From assembly GCF_014652095.1 (NCBI RefSeq), contig NZ_BMYD01000002.1, positions 310,001 through 374,000 on the forward strand: a stretch of DNA of 64,000 nucleotides, given 5' to 3'. Of this stretch, positions 17,455 through 33,000 are shown one piece after another. The notes under the pieces were generated by a model that ran no database searches, was not told the DNA's origin, and saw only the letters and a program-made list of their open reading frames with translations. Every line of letters starts with the position of its first letter. Positions within the stretch are counted from its first letter, which is position 1. Source of the stretch: Cognatilysobacter bugurensis. GTDB lineage: Bacteria; Pseudomonadota; Gammaproteobacteria; Xanthomonadales; Xanthomonadaceae. The translations under genes were made by a program, and so were the position numbers.

Positions 17455-18479
17455 GCGTGCGCACCGTGACACTCGCATCGTCTATCGCAGTCGCCCTTGC
17501 CTGCGCCGGCGTGTCGACGCCGGCCCATGCGCAGCATGCGCATGGCGCGGACAAGGCGCCCACGCCGCAGTCCGCGGACCACTCGAAGATGGACCACTCG
17601 AAGATGGACCACTCGAAGATGGACCACTCGAAGATGGACCACTCGAAGATGGACCACTCGAAGATGGACCACTCGAAGATGGACCACTCGAAGATGGACC
17701 ACTCGAAGATGGACCACTCGAAGATGGACCACTCGAAGATGGACCACTCGACGCATAGCGATCACCCGCCACCGACGGGGCTGCCAGTGATCACCGATGC
17801 GGACCGTGCCGCCGCGTTTCCGGATATCGAAGTGCATACCGCGCACGACAACCGCGTCGTGCACATGGTGCAGTTCAACCGGCTCGAGGCCTGGAGCGAC
17901 GACGGTGAGCCCGGGCAGGCGTGGGAGGGCCATGCGTGGATCGGCAACGACCTGCACAAGCTTCGGCTGCGCAGCGAAGGCGAGCGCGAACACGGCCGCA
18001 CCGAGTCGGCCGACCTCGAAGTGCTGTACGGCCGCGCCGTCGCGCCTTGGTGGGACGTGGTGGCCGGTGTGCGCCACGACTTCCAGCCCGGCGGCGCGCA
18101 GACGTTCGCGGCGCTTGGCGTCGCCGGGTTGGCGCCGTACAAGTTCGAAGTCGAGGCGACCGCCTACCTCGGCGAGTCGGGCCAGACCGCCGCGCGCGTC
18201 GAGGCCGAGTACGAGACGCTGCTGACGAACCGGCTCATCGCGCAGTCGCTCGTCGAAGCCACGGCGTACGGCCGCGACGATCCGCGTCGGGGCATCGGCG
18301 CGGGGCTGTCGACGCTCGAGGCAGGCGTGCGCCTGCGGTACGAGATCACCCGCCGGTTCGCACCGTATGTCGGCATCGCCTGGGAGCGCGCCTATGGCGA
18401 AACCGCGGACCTGCGCCGCGACGAAGGCGAGCCGATCGAGGATGCGCGGCTCGTCATGGGCGTCCGTTTCTGGTTCTGA
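17451..18479 (+). CDS. copB: Copper resistance outer membrane protein CopB
   Basis: The 342-residue protein has a signal peptide (ending THAQ-like at HAQHAHG). A Met/His copper-binding region of 11 perfect DHSKM repeats plus DHSTHSDH follows. Then comes the CopB domain (VHMVQFNRLEAW, GNDLHKLRLRSEGE, VLYGRAVAPWWDVVAGVRHDF) that forms an outer-membrane beta-barrel ending in a terminal Phe (MGVRFWF). CopB is thought to sequester or move copper at the outer membrane. Start and stop fit a coupled copA-copB pair. Confidence 0.94.
   Translation: MSVRTVTLASSIAVALACAGVSTPAHAQHAHGADKAPTPQSADHSKMDHSKMDHSKMDHSKMDHSKMDHSKMDHSKMDHSKMDHSKMDHSKMDHSKMDHSTHSDHPPPTGLPVITDADRAAAFPDIEVHTAHDNRVVHMVQFNRLEAWSDDGEPGQAWEGHAWIGNDLHKLRLRSEGEREHGRTESADLEVLYGRAVAPWWDVVAGVRHDFQPGGAQTFAALGVAGLAPYKFEVEATAYLGESGQTAARVEAEYETLLTNRLIAQSLVEATAYGRDDPRRGIGAGLSTLEAGVRLRYEITRRFAPYVGIAWERAYGETADLRRDEGEPIEDARLVMGVRFWF
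17577..17741 (+). repeat. 11 perfect 15-bp repeats inside copB
   Basis: The unit GACCACTCGAAGATG occurs 11 times without a single mismatch, encoding Asp-His-Ser-Lys-Met. Perfect identity at the DNA level, including third positions, points to recent expansion by slippage or unequal recombination, so the copy number is likely to vary between strains. The unit keeps the reading frame because its length is a multiple of three. Confidence 0.97.
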
Positions 18480-18480
18480 A

Positions 18481-18522
18481 CGAGCCCGGGCGCTGCGGCT
18501 CTGGCTGCAGCGCCCGGGCTCG
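18481..18522 (+). terminator. Strong hairpin after copB
   Basis: A perfect 16-base-pair stem (CGAGCCCGGGCGCTGC and its complement) with a ten-base loop begins one base after the copB stop. There is no T run. It may terminate or attenuate the copLAB transcript before the GAF gene. Confidence 0.6.
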
Positions 18523-18536
18523 GGCAAGATCGCGCC

Positions 18537-19088
18537 GTGAAAATCGCCCCCCTCCACGATCGCGAGGCCGAACGCCTCGCCGCGCTGCATGCCTCGGGCG
18601 CGATCGGCGCGGGCGACGAGGAGCCGTTCTCGCGGTTTGCGCGCATTGCACGCGCGTTTGCCGATACGCCGGTCGCGGCAATCTCGCTGGTCGACGCCAA
18701 CCGGCAGTGGTTTCGAGGTTGCGCGGGGCAGTGGCTGCGCGAATCGCCGCGCTCGGTGTCGTTCTGTGCACACGCGCTGCACGAACGCGAGATGCTCTAT
18801 GTCCCCGATGCGTCGGCCGACGAGCGTTTTCGCGATAATCCGATCGTGACCGGTGCGCCGCATGTGCGCTTCTACGCGGGCTTTCCGCTGTATCTCGGTG
18901 ATGGCCTGCCGATCGGCGCGCTGTGCGTGATCGATCATCGCCCGCGTGAGTTCAACGCCGGGCAGCTCGCGCGCCTGCGCGACCTTGCCGATTGCCTGCA
19001 GCGCGAGCTTGCGGTGCAGGCCTTGCTGCGCGAGGTCGGCAGCCTGCGGCGCAGCCGGGCGATGCAGGCGCTGGCCCCTCTGCACTGA
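18537..19088 (+). CDS. Small stand-alone GAF-domain protein
   Basis: The 183-residue protein is essentially one GAF domain (residues about 25-165) with the usual AISLVDANRQWF, SVSFCAHAL, ADERFRDNPIV and YAGFPLYLGDGLPIGALCVID blocks. No output domain is present. Such proteins are often annotated as sensors; ligand unknown. The start is a GTG that lies 15 bases after the copB hairpin, so it may be expressed by read-through. Its 3' end faces the ligase gene of the next operon with ten bases between stops. Confidence 0.75.
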   Translation: MKIAPLHDREAERLAALHASGAIGAGDEEPFSRFARIARAFADTPVAAISLVDANRQWFRGCAGQWLRESPRSVSFCAHALHEREMLYVPDASADERFRDNPIVTGAPHVRFYAGFPLYLGDGLPIGALCVIDHRPREFNAGQLARLRDLADCLQRELAVQALLREVGSLRRSRAMQALAPLH

Positions 19089-19098
19089 CGCGGTCGCC

Positions 19099-23168
<4,070 letters not shown>

Positions 23169-23172
<4 letters not shown>

Positions 23173-26100
23173 GGCAGCGGGTCCGGTGGAACGAGCGGGG
23201 CGACGAGATCGGTTTCGACGATGTTGCGCAGGAACAGTTCGCTCGGCCACCAGTCCGACAGGCCACGGCCGTCGTGGTCGAACCATTCGACCGTGAGACC
23301 CACCTGCGTGTCACGCGTGGCGGTGTCGTAGCCGCCCGCGAGGCGCAGGCGCCAGCCGGTATCGTGGCCGAGGAACAGCCGGCCGAGCGCGAGTTCGACG
23401 CGGTTGCGGGTGTCGGCCTGCGCACGCCGCGCGTCGCGCAGGTAGTGGCGTACGTCGAGACCGGCCGAAGCGGTCCAGCCGCGGCGCGTCCAGCGCCATG
23501 CGACGCCCGCGCCGGCCTGGTCGAGGCCGAAGTCCGACAGCGGGTTGCTGATGGCCTGCGCGTCGAACACGAGCTCGCTGTCGTAACGCGCGCGCCAAGC
23601 GACACGCACGCCGAGGTCGAGCGCGCTGCGGTGGCGATCGCGATAGCGCGAGTAGACGTCGTTGTCGAGGCGCGCCGTCTGGCTGCGCGGCACGTTGCGC
23701 AGTGACAGGTCGCGCGCGCGAACCCCGAGCGACCACTCGTCGCGCCAGCGCTCGTCGCGGCGGCGGCTCCACTCGATTGCAGCGCGCAGGTTGATCGAGC
23801 GCGCCGGCGAATCGAGGCCGACCGGCGCGCGCTGCTGCCAGACCGAGGCATCGAGCGACGCGCCCCAGGGGCCATCGTCCTGCCGCCATTGCAGGTCGTG
23901 CTCGAGGCCGATGACGCCGAAGTCGAGATCGTGACGGCGTCCGACCGCATCGAGTCGGCCCCAGAGGTTTTGGTCGGCGATGCGGTAGCGGTACCGCCAG
24001 CGCAATTCGCCAAAGCGCTCGCGGCGCGCGTCGGGGTTGTCCGCGTCGGTGCGCTGAACGACCGAGGCAAGCACGCCCCAGGTGCCGTCCTCACCGCCCG
24101 AGGCCGGCCAAGCGTCGGGCCACGGCGGTGCAGGCGCGGGCACGAGCGGGGCGGTGCGCAGCGCGGGCGCGGCCGAGGCGGTTGCCGTCTCTGCAGGCGC
24201 CGGCGTGCGCGGCGGCGCGGGATCGACGTGGAGTGCGGTTACGCGCAGCGCAGCGCCGGGCAGCTGTTGCGGCTGCAGGCGCACCGTGCCGGCCTGCGCC
24301 ACCCACTGCGTGCGCACGGCGGAGCTGCGGCCGTTCCATTCGACGATTCGCAGCACGGTGGGCTCCGTGAGGGCGACCTCGACGGGCCCGCGGTGATAGC
24401 GCAGGGGGCGCCGCGGGTCGATCACGCGGCCGGCCGCGTCGGCGACCGTGAGGTCGACGAACGTGCCTGGCAGCGCATCCCCGACGCGCACGCGCAGCGC
24501 GCCGTTCTGGTCGGCGCGGACGGCGAGCGCTGCGGCCTCGCCTGCCTGCAACCGGCGCGGGGCGGCGTCGGCCGCGCGCACTTCGACGGCGTCGTCGAGC
24601 GCGGCGCGCAACTGCAGGGTGAGCTGCACCGGCTGGTGAGGCTGCAGACCGTCGAGCACCCAACCCTGGCCGGGGCGCAGCACGAAGCGCGCGTCGTCGG
24701 TGGCGCCGGCCCACTGCTCGCGGCGCGCGATCAGCGGGTTCGACGAGCGGCCGTCGGCGACCTCGCGCGAGACCGCGCCGCCGTGCGCGACCGGCGTGAG
24801 CCGCCGCCATGTGAGGTGGCGATCGAGCTCGGCGAACACGCCCGGCGCGGCCGGCGCATCGGCCGCGTCGCCGCGCAGCGCGATCGCGCGCGCTGCTGTG
24901 GCCTGCGCCGCGTCGAGCCGGCCCGATTCGATTGTCTGCAGCGCCTGCAACGCGGCCTGCGTGGCCGTGCGCGGGGCGTCGGGTGCGGTTGGATCGAGCA
25001 CGGGCGCATCGGGCGCGGGCGCGACGGGGGTGGGGTTCGATGCCGCATTTGTCTGAGCAGGCGCGCCGATCCGCGCGATCGGCAGTGGCGCCGCGGTGCG
25101 GTCGACGGTGCAGCGATCGGCGACGTCGACGCGCACGGGGCGCACGCCGGCGTCGACCGGGGCGGCGACGAACACGCCGGCGCCTGCAGCGACCAGCGCT
25201 TCGACACGTGCGATCACGCCGCCGACCTCGCTCGACACTTCGAGCGCCTGTCCCGCTGCCGCAACGTCGAACGCGATGCGCACGCCGAGGCTCGGCGCGG
25301 CGTCGCCGGCCAGATCCCGCAGCGCCGTGGCCTCGGCGTCGGCCGCGGGCAGGCGCACGGACCACGTGCGTCCGCCGCTTCGCAGCTGCGCCCACTGCGG
25401 CGCCGGCGCGAGCGAGCGCAGTTCGAGCGTGTGGGGGCCGGGGCGCTCCAAGACCCAGCGTGCGGGGCGGCCGTCGGCGCGCGCGTAGGCGAGCTCGGTG
25501 TCGCGCTCGCTGCGCAGCCGGGCGATGCCGGCCGAACTCGTCGCTGGGATCGCGCCGGACGCATTCGGTCCCGCCGCATCGGCGGCGAGCTCAGACGTGC
25601 CCGCCGCGCGCCGCGCGAACGCGGCTGCTTCGAACTCGCCTTCGGCCTCAAGCGCGGATGCCAGCGACTGCCAGTGCACAGCCTCCGCACCCGGTGCAGC
25701 GCGCTGCACCGCCCATGCGTGGAAGCCGGTGAGCATCTCGCCCTGTCCGGTCCGCTCCGCCCACTGCTTGAGTGCGGCCACGACCCGCGCGTCATCGGGC
25801 GCGGTCGCGGCGACCTGCAACACGGCACAGCGTGCGAGCACGGGGTCGACCGACTGCGCGTGTGCGAACACATCGAGCGCGCGGGTCGGGTCGGAGCCAT
25901 AGGCGGCCTGCACACACGGTTCGTCGGCAAAGCGGCGTCGGCGTGCATCGAGCAGGCGGCGCGCGGCCTCGAGTGAACGCGTGGCGCCTAGGGCATCGTG
26001 CTGGTCGGCGGCCTGCAGCAACGGTGCATCGAGCAGCGCATCGCGGACTTGCGCGGGCGTGATCGCGGCGCTGTCGAGCGTGGCGTCGGCCAGAGCCCGC

Positions 26101-27605
26101 GTGGCCGGCACGCGCTGGTCGACCGCGACCCAGACGCCGACATCGCCGGTGTTTTCCAGCGTCAGCGGCGCGGCGAGCGGGGCATGCGGCAGCACCGACT
26201 GCGACGCGTCGACGATCGGCGCAGATGCAGGCGACGCGTCTTCATCCCCGGCATTGGCGTCGATTGCGGCGCCAGCCGGTGCGAGCGCAAGCAGGGCATC
26301 GGCGCTGGCGGGCGCGTGCTCGAGCGCTGCGATCGCTGCTGCGTCGAGCCGCAGTGTCTGCACGGCGCCGCCCGGCTGCGAGAGCTGCAGGCGCGCATCG
26401 GCCGGCGAAGCCGGATGCGCAACGCTCAGGCGCAGCAGCCCGGCACCGGCCCGGCCGGCATCGAGGCGCCAGCGCGCGCCCGGTGCAAGCCAGTGGAATG
26501 CGAGCGGCCCTGGGCCCGGCGTCGAGGCCGTCGGCCGGTTGCTCTCGAACGTTTCGCGACGGCTTCGATCGGGAAAACGCGGGCGCAGCAGGCGCGTGTG
26601 CAATGCGGCGCCGTCGGCCGGCTGCACGGCGACCGCGCGGTAGTACGAATAGCGGCCGAGGAACGTCTGCGCACGCGGGTCCGGATAGGCGGCGACCGCG
26701 CGCTCGAACGCGGCCTGCAGCGGTTCGCCCGGACGCTGGATGAGGCGGTCGAGATGCGGGTCGGCATCGACGCCGAGCGCCTCGACCGGCGCGCCCGGCA
26801 GCGGCGCGAGCAGTTTGAGCCAGGTGCCGGGCTCGCCGAACACGCGCAGCTCGCGCGTCTGCGCGGGCACCGCGATGCGCAGCCGGCCGGCGAGGTCGAG
26901 CACCTGCGCGCAGCCGTCGGTCACGTGCAGGCGCTCGCGCTGCGCGGGAGCCGGCGCGCGGCCTTCAAAAATCGTGCGGCCGTCGGCCTCGATGCGCAGC
27001 CAGCTCGCGTCCGGCGGCAGCAGGCGCGGGACCTGCGCGCGCCACAGGTCGACGCGCAGGTCGCGGCGGCCGTTAATGCGGTAGACCGCCGGCTCCGTGC
27101 CGGTCAGCTCGAGCACGCGGTCGCGGCGGTCGGCGCGCGTACGCACCGCTCGCCGCGCCGTCGGCGCAATCGGTACGAGCCAGGGATCGGCACCGCCGCG
27201 CGCACCGTCGATGCGCGTGTGCAGTTCCACGCGCGCCTCGTCAGCGGCGTCGAGCACGAGCCAGCGCGGGCCGGGCTCGGCCGTGTCGATGGTGAAGCGG
27301 TCCGGCCCGGCCGGCTGCAACGGCCGCTGCACGAACAGGGCGCCGCCTGCGCTCGACCACACCTGCGGCGCAGGGCCGGCATGCAGGCGCAGGTCGACGA
27401 AGCGGCTGCCATCGACCGGCACCAGCGCGGCCGGATGCGGTGCGACTTCCAGCACATGGCGCTTGCGCTCGAGCGCCCGGTCGACGTCGCCGACGATCGC
27501 AGTCTCGACGTTCTCGCGGCGCGGCAGGGTCTGCGCGTGCGCGAGCTGCGCGCCGACGAGCAGCGCGCCGACGATCGCGCATAGCCGGCGCCGCGTTACA
27601 GGCAT
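23169..27605 (-). CDS. Giant secreted protein ending in a probable outer-membrane barrel
   Basis: The 1478-residue protein has a signal peptide (IVGALLVGAQLAHA, cleavage near residue 24). Beta-rich regions to about residue 780 follow, then an Ala-rich helical part with TPR-like character, and a last 280 residues of alternating polar/hydrophobic strands rich in Tyr, Trp and Arg (for example LGVRVAWRARYDSELVF, AGAGVAWRWTRRGWTASAGLDV, VGLTVEWFD). That pattern fits an outer-membrane barrel, as in BcsC or PgaA exporters. I infer a role in polymer export across the outer membrane. The ATG overlaps the lipoprotein gene by ten bases; the stop overlaps the ligase start. No family name recognised. Confidence 0.7.
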
Positions 27606-28426
27606 GCCGCGAAGGCCTCCACGCGCTGCGGATCGCGGACGAGTTCGTCGCGCAGGCGGCGGCCGAGTTCGAGATGCACGAATCGACCGGCACTGCGCTC
27701 GGCGATCGCGCGGCGCACGGCGTTGCGCGTACCGCCCGGGTAGGGCGCCTGCTCGGGGAACACGCGCGCATTGAAACCGGCCGTGCGCAGACAGCCAGCG
27801 AGCGCGCGCAGCGCAGGATCGGGGCGCTCGGTGCCGTTGCTGATCACGACGGAATCGGGCGAGAGCGCATGCTTGCGTGCCGTTGCTTCGCCGTAGCCGT
27901 GCAGCTGCACGATCGCGGTGCCCGGTTCGCGCGCGACCGCTTCGATCGCGAGCAACGAGAACGGCGCGCCGGCCGCGTTCGCCTGGTCGGCACCCGGCAG
28001 TCGCCGATGCGCGGTGCTGAGCGCGAGCACGCGTGCGCGGCGGGCGCGGTAGACGGACAGCGCGATCTCCCCGGTCAGCAGATCGCTGTCGACATGCGGG
28101 GCCTGGATGACCAGGGCCGCGGCGGGGCCGGTGCGGAACACATAGGCGCCCCAGCCGCGCGCCACGGGCGCAGCCTCGCGCACCGCCGTGCCCTCGTCGA
28201 AGCTGCGTGACTCGTAGCCGAGCGCGGCCCAATGCGCGCGTGCGTCGTCGCGCAACGCCGCGTCGAACGCCGCCGCGAGCGCGGTCGTGTCGGCCGCGGC
28301 GGGCGGGCGGTAGCTCTCGCTGCGGCGTTCGCCGAGCCAGTCGGCAAGCGGGTCGCGCGTGTGGGTGCAGGCGGCCATCAGGCAGATCGTCATCAGCAGC
28401 AGCGTGAGTCTGAGGTCAATCCGCAT
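27596..28426 (-). CDS. PghP-like poly-gamma-glutamate hydrolase lipoprotein
   Basis: The 276-residue lipoprotein (lipobox LMAAC, Cys20) resembles the phage poly-gamma-glutamate hydrolase PghP along its length. It has IQAPHVDSDLLTGE (His111 and Glu120, PghP SPHxGGIEVGTTE), LSTAH (PghP TSTHF), VQLHGYG (His176, PghP SFHGYK), VVISNGTERPDPALRALAG, and TRNAVRRA with FVHLELG near the end. In PghP the equivalent His-Glu-His set binds zinc. I infer an envelope-anchored metallo-hydrolase that trims or releases the polymer made by this operon. The start at 28426 puts the signal at the N-terminus; an ATG at 28450 is possible. Confidence 0.75.
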   Translation of the reverse strand: MRIDLRLTLLLMTICLMAACTHTRDPLADWLGERRSESYRPPAAADTTALAAAFDAALRDDARAHWAALGYESRSFDEGTAVREAAPVARGWGAYVFRTGPAAALVIQAPHVDSDLLTGEIALSVYRARRARVLALSTAHRRLPGADQANAAGAPFSLLAIEAVAREPGTAIVQLHGYGEATARKHALSPDSVVISNGTERPDPALRALAGCLRTAGFNARVFPEQAPYPGGTRNAVRRAIAERSAGRFVHLELGRRLRDELVRDPQRVEAFAACL

Positions 28427-30044
28427 CGTCACTGCGCTCCGTGTCGTCACTGCGCTCGGGTCGCAGCCGCAGGCGCGGACGTTGCGGAGTCACGTCCCGG
28501 TCGCGCGAGCCTTCGATCGTCGCGCGTCGCGTGATCCCACGACCGCCGCGTGCAGTGACGGCCTTCGTCTGCCCAAGGCGTGGTTGCTCGATGAGCACCA
28601 CGCCCTGGTACAGCCGGCTGCGCGCGTCGAGCTCGGGCAGGAAGGAATACCACCGACGCGCCGGACCCGGCCGGGCGGTGCGATCGGCGCGCGCCACGGT
28701 TGTGAACATCGATGCGAGCACCGGGCGGTCGGACGCGAGTTCGATGCCGCGCGCGGCCGCCGGCGGCTGCAGGTCCACCTGCACCGGCACCGCGGCGGCG
28801 CGGTCGGGGTTTGCGCCCTCGCGGTCGTGCCGCGACGCACGCCACGGCACTGCGATGTCGCGCACTGCAAGCGGCCGCCCCGCGGAGTCGACAAAGCGCA
28901 GCTGCGCCTGCGCCGTGTCGCCGGGCTGCTCGGCACGCACGCGCAGCCGCACGGGCGGCGGTGCATCGCCGAGCGGGAACAGGCGGTAGCGCAGCGTGCG
29001 CGTCGACGAGGCGCGGTGCGTGCGCGGGCGCAGTCCCATCGGAATCAACGAATCGCCGCTCGCGGCTTCGCGCACTTCGACGCTGCCGGCCGCTGCGGTG
29101 CGCAGTTCGTAGACGCCTGCGGGCCAGGTGCCTTGCCAGTGCCCATCCGGCACGGCGAGCGGCGTGGCCGCACCGCGCCGCCACACCGCCACCGGCAGCG
29201 GGGCGCCGGTTGGCGCGCGCGCGTCGATCACGACCTCGAGCGGCTGTTCGAGCTCGACGCCGACCGGCATCGCCGGTGCGATCGCAAGCGCGTTGTAGCG
29301 CGGCGCATAGCGGCGCGGCGCCGTCTGCTCGACGCGACGCAGCACCCGCCGCGCGACGAAGTCCTCGCCCGGCTGCCCGAGCGGGCCGATGCGCTGGCGT
29401 CGATGACGCACGAGGTCGTACTTGGTGCTGGGGTCGACGAGGCCGGGCGGCGTGATCCAGTCCGAGAGCAGCCGCTCGCGCGCGTCGTCACCGAGCCGCC
29501 GCCAGCGCAGGCGCGCCTGCGCATCCGACAGGCGCTGGTCGATCGCGCCGCGCCACAGCACCGACTGCACGCCTTCACCCGCATCGACCGTGCGCACCGA
29601 CACCGAGCGCACGTCGGGTCGGCGCGTGAGGTCGATCCACTCGCTCGGCAGGATCCACACCGCCTGCTCGCTGCGCCCGTCGAGCAGGCCGTACGCGCGC
29701 ACGTGCTGCACCGCCGGCAACAGCAGGTAGCGTGACCAGCGGTCGACCGCACTGCCGTCCGCGCGGTGCAGCGTGATCTCCACGGTGAGCGGCAGTCCGC
29801 GCAGGCGGGCATCGCGCGTGGCGACGACGAAGCCCTGCAGCGCGAACCACCCCTGGTGCGTGGACGTGTTGAATGCGAGCGGTCGATCGGGCGCGGCCTC
29901 GAACAGCACGCGCTCGTCGAGCCCGGCATTGCGCGCGGGCGCGAGATTGCGCCAGCCCTCCCACTGCCGCCACACCGCGGTGGCCACTGCGAGCAGCGCG
30001 ACGAGGCCGATCAGTGCGAGCAGCCCGTAGCCGAGGCGTCTCAC
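28416..30044 (-). CDS. Membrane-anchored periplasmic protein of the polymer operon
   Basis: I do not recognise this 542-residue protein. It has one N-terminal transmembrane helix (YGLLALIGLVALLAVATAVW) and a long soluble part made of several beta-rich segments, presumably periplasmic. The C-terminal tail is Arg-rich and ends RSDDTERSDDAD. The GTG at 30044 overlaps the previous stop (GTGA); an upstream GTG at 30068 would add eight residues. Tight coupling to the PgsC-like and PghP-like genes suggests a structural or bridging role between membrane synthase and outer-membrane parts. Confidence 0.65.
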   Translation of the reverse strand: MRRLGYGLLALIGLVALLAVATAVWRQWEGWRNLAPARNAGLDERVLFEAAPDRPLAFNTSTHQGWFALQGFVVATRDARLRGLPLTVEITLHRADGSAVDRWSRYLLLPAVQHVRAYGLLDGRSEQAVWILPSEWIDLTRRPDVRSVSVRTVDAGEGVQSVLWRGAIDQRLSDAQARLRWRRLGDDARERLLSDWITPPGLVDPSTKYDLVRHRRQRIGPLGQPGEDFVARRVLRRVEQTAPRRYAPRYNALAIAPAMPVGVELEQPLEVVIDARAPTGAPLPVAVWRRGAATPLAVPDGHWQGTWPAGVYELRTAAAGSVEVREAASGDSLIPMGLRPRTHRASSTRTLRYRLFPLGDAPPPVRLRVRAEQPGDTAQAQLRFVDSAGRPLAVRDIAVPWRASRHDREGANPDRAAAVPVQVDLQPPAAARGIELASDRPVLASMFTTVARADRTARPGPARRWYSFLPELDARSRLYQGVVLIEQPRLGQTKAVTARGGRGITRRATIEGSRDRDVTPQRPRLRLRPERSDDTERSDDAD

Positions 30045-33000
30045 TGCGCGGCCCCGGCCTGCAGCCACGCGCCGCCGACGGCGACGAACGCCGCGCGCTC
30101 GTCCGGCTGGCGTGCATCGCGCACGCCGCTTGCGCCCGCTTCGAGCGCGCGCAGCGCGGTCATGCGTCCGCCGTCGGCGTCGATGCGCAGATAGGCGCGG
30201 CCGGTCGAGGGATCGAGCAGGCGGCGCATCGCGATCCCCTGCGCACGCGCGGAGGCCAGTGCCGCGATGTTCTGGGTCTGCACGTAGGCGTCGACGAGCG
30301 CGCGCACCGCGGGCGCCGGCGGCGGACCGAACGCGGCGTCGTCGATCAGCGTCGCGATGTCGACGCGCTCGGTCGGAATGCCCACTGCGTCGAAGCGCGC
30401 GACGTCCGGGTCATCAAGCAAAGGATCGCGGTACGCGCGGCGGGCCTGCGCGGACACGCCGACGATGACGAAGCGCGGCCCCCCGAGCTGGCGCGTGAAC
30501 GTGGCCTGCGCGTCGGCGCCGGTGTCGCGGCGGCGCGCGAGCTCGCCGCTGCCCGCGAGCGCGACGGTGTCGGAGTCGCCGCGCAGCGCCTCGACCAACT
30601 GCGCCACGCGCACGGACTGCTCGGTGCCGGCAGGCTTGCCGACGAACGAGGCGACGACGTCGGGCGCGGTGCGTACATCGCGTTCCTGGCGGCCGCGCAC
30701 CTGCAGCGCCCAGGCGTCGGGCCCCATCGCGGCGATCAGCGCCTGGTGCGCGAGGTTGAACACCGTGCGCGGATTGGCCGGGTCGAGCACGTCGCCACGC
30801 CCGTCGGGGCGCACCGCGAAATGCGCGCCGGAGATCAGCAGCGCCCGCGCGTCGAGCCGCGTGAACAGGCGGGTGCCGTACTCGAACGTCTGCCGCTCCG
30901 CGAGCGGGCGCGGGATTTCGACCGCGTACGGCGCTGCCTCGCCGAGCCGCAGCACGTAGGTGCCCCACTGGCGCCGGCCGCCTTCGACCTCGCTGAGAAT
31001 CAGGTGCTCCTCGCCGCTGCCGACGTGCCGGTGCAGCACGATGCGGTAACCGACCGTGCCGGCCGCGGAGTTCACCGCGCGCAGCGCGTCGAGGTCGCGC
31101 CGCTGCGTCCAGTCGCGAGCGAGCGCATACAGCGGGTCGAGCACTTCCGACTGCAGGTAGAGCAGGTCGCCGAGCGACGGCGGGACATAGCGCTGGCTCC
31201 CCGCGCCCGCGATCGCCTCGCGACGCTCGATGAGCCAGGCGTAGAGATACCCGTCGACCTGCTGCTGCTCGGCAATGACGCGCACGTCGGCGGGGCCGAG
31301 CGTACGTGCGATCAGGCGCAGCCGCGCCGTGCGGTCGAGCAGCAACTCCGCGAAGGGCGCAGCGGTCGAATCGCGCAGCGGATTCAGCGCCGGCCGGCGG
31401 CCGAACTGCGTGTCGAGCGGGCCGATCAGACCGGTCAATCCGTCGAGGTCGAGGCCCGGAGGCACCGCACGTTGGACCCACAACTGGGAGGGCCGCTCGA
31501 CCCCCGACGGCGTGGCGAGGCCGCGCACATGCAGCACGCCGGCCTCGGACGCGAGTGCATGCGCCCTCGCGAACGGCAGATCGGGATTGCGCAGCGAATG
31601 GCTGCGCCCCTCGGGCAGTCGCTCCCGGCGTGTGCCCGCCGCGAGGAACGCGGCGTGCCCTCGCACGTGTGCCAGGTGCACCGCCGCTTCGAACGTGCCG
31701 GGCTCGTCGAGCGGCATCGGCGCGGCCACGGTCAACGAGGTGCGCGGGCGCAGGTTGATCGCGTACAGGCCCGAGCCGCGCGCGGTGTCGCGGTCGCGCA
31801 CGACGATCCAGTCGCCGCTGCGGACAACGCTGAAGCCGGCTGCGGCGAGCGCGCTGCGCGCCGCATCGAGGCGCTGCGGCAGCGGATTGCGGACATAGGC
31901 GAGCAGTGCGCGGATGCCGTCGCCGAACCCGCGCAGCTCGGCCTGCGTGTACACGAGCGGCGCGCCCGCACCTTCGGCGCGGTACAGCGCGCGCTTGTAC
32001 TGCGCGAGCAGCGTCGGCAGCGGCGCATTGGACGGTGCTTCGAGCGCCGCTGCAGGCGCCGCATCGACCGCGCGGCCGCCGCCGGGCCATGCGATCGCGA
32101 GCAGATAGCCCACCGCGCTGGCCGCGACCAAGCCCATCAGCGAGGTCTGCACCGTCGTGCGCGTGATCTGCCAGCTGATCTGCTTTTGGTGCATCTTCAC
32201 CGCGAGCAGCGTCGACAGCAGGTAGCCGAACGCGAAGTAGTCCGACGCCTTCACCGACGGCGCGGTCCACGTGAGCACGTAGCCGAGCGCGAGCTTGTAG
32301 AGATAGCCGACGGTGAAGAACAGCAGCAGCAGCCGCGAGCCTTCCATGTTCATGCGCCGGAACATCGGCAGTTGCAGCGCGACGCGGCCGAGGCCGAAGA
32401 TCAGCGCGGCCTCGAACAGCGAGATCAGCAGCTTGGTCGGCTGGAACCACTGCAGCGCGAGCAGTGCCGGAATCAGGATCCCGCTGAACTCCCAGCCGTA
32501 GTGCAGGTTCATGCGCGAGGCGATGAACGCCGTCGTGAGCAGGATCAGGTAGGCCTTCGGACTCGCCAGGATGTCCGACGCGATGCCCTCATACAGAAAG
32601 CCCAGGCTTGCGACATCGAAGTTCGTGAACGGGATCAGCACGCCGCGCACGATCACGTAGGTGAGTCCGACGTAGAGCACGAACGTGCCCGCGCCGCGCG
32701 CCATGCCCGCGTTCCACATCTGGTTCGCGGTCAGCGCGATGATGACCAGGCCGAAGCTGTAGAGGTTGTTGTGGTAGTCGAGCACGTAGCCCTGCGCGGT
32801 CAGCCACTGGCCGAGCGCGGGCAGCAGCCAGCCGTCACTGACGGTGCGCACGAACACGCTGACGAGCAGCAGCGCGAAGAACCGGTCGCGACCGAACATC
32901 GCACTGCTGCCGGTGCGCCGCATGAGCACGTCGGCCACCAGCCGCGCGAGCAGGTAAGTGACGATCGCCTCGCCCCAGATCACGAACGCGCTCGCCGGCT

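Noticed and set aside
15127-17478. A 783-codon minus-strand open frame
   Set aside because: Antisense to copA, which has all copper motifs. No signal or domain in the antisense product.
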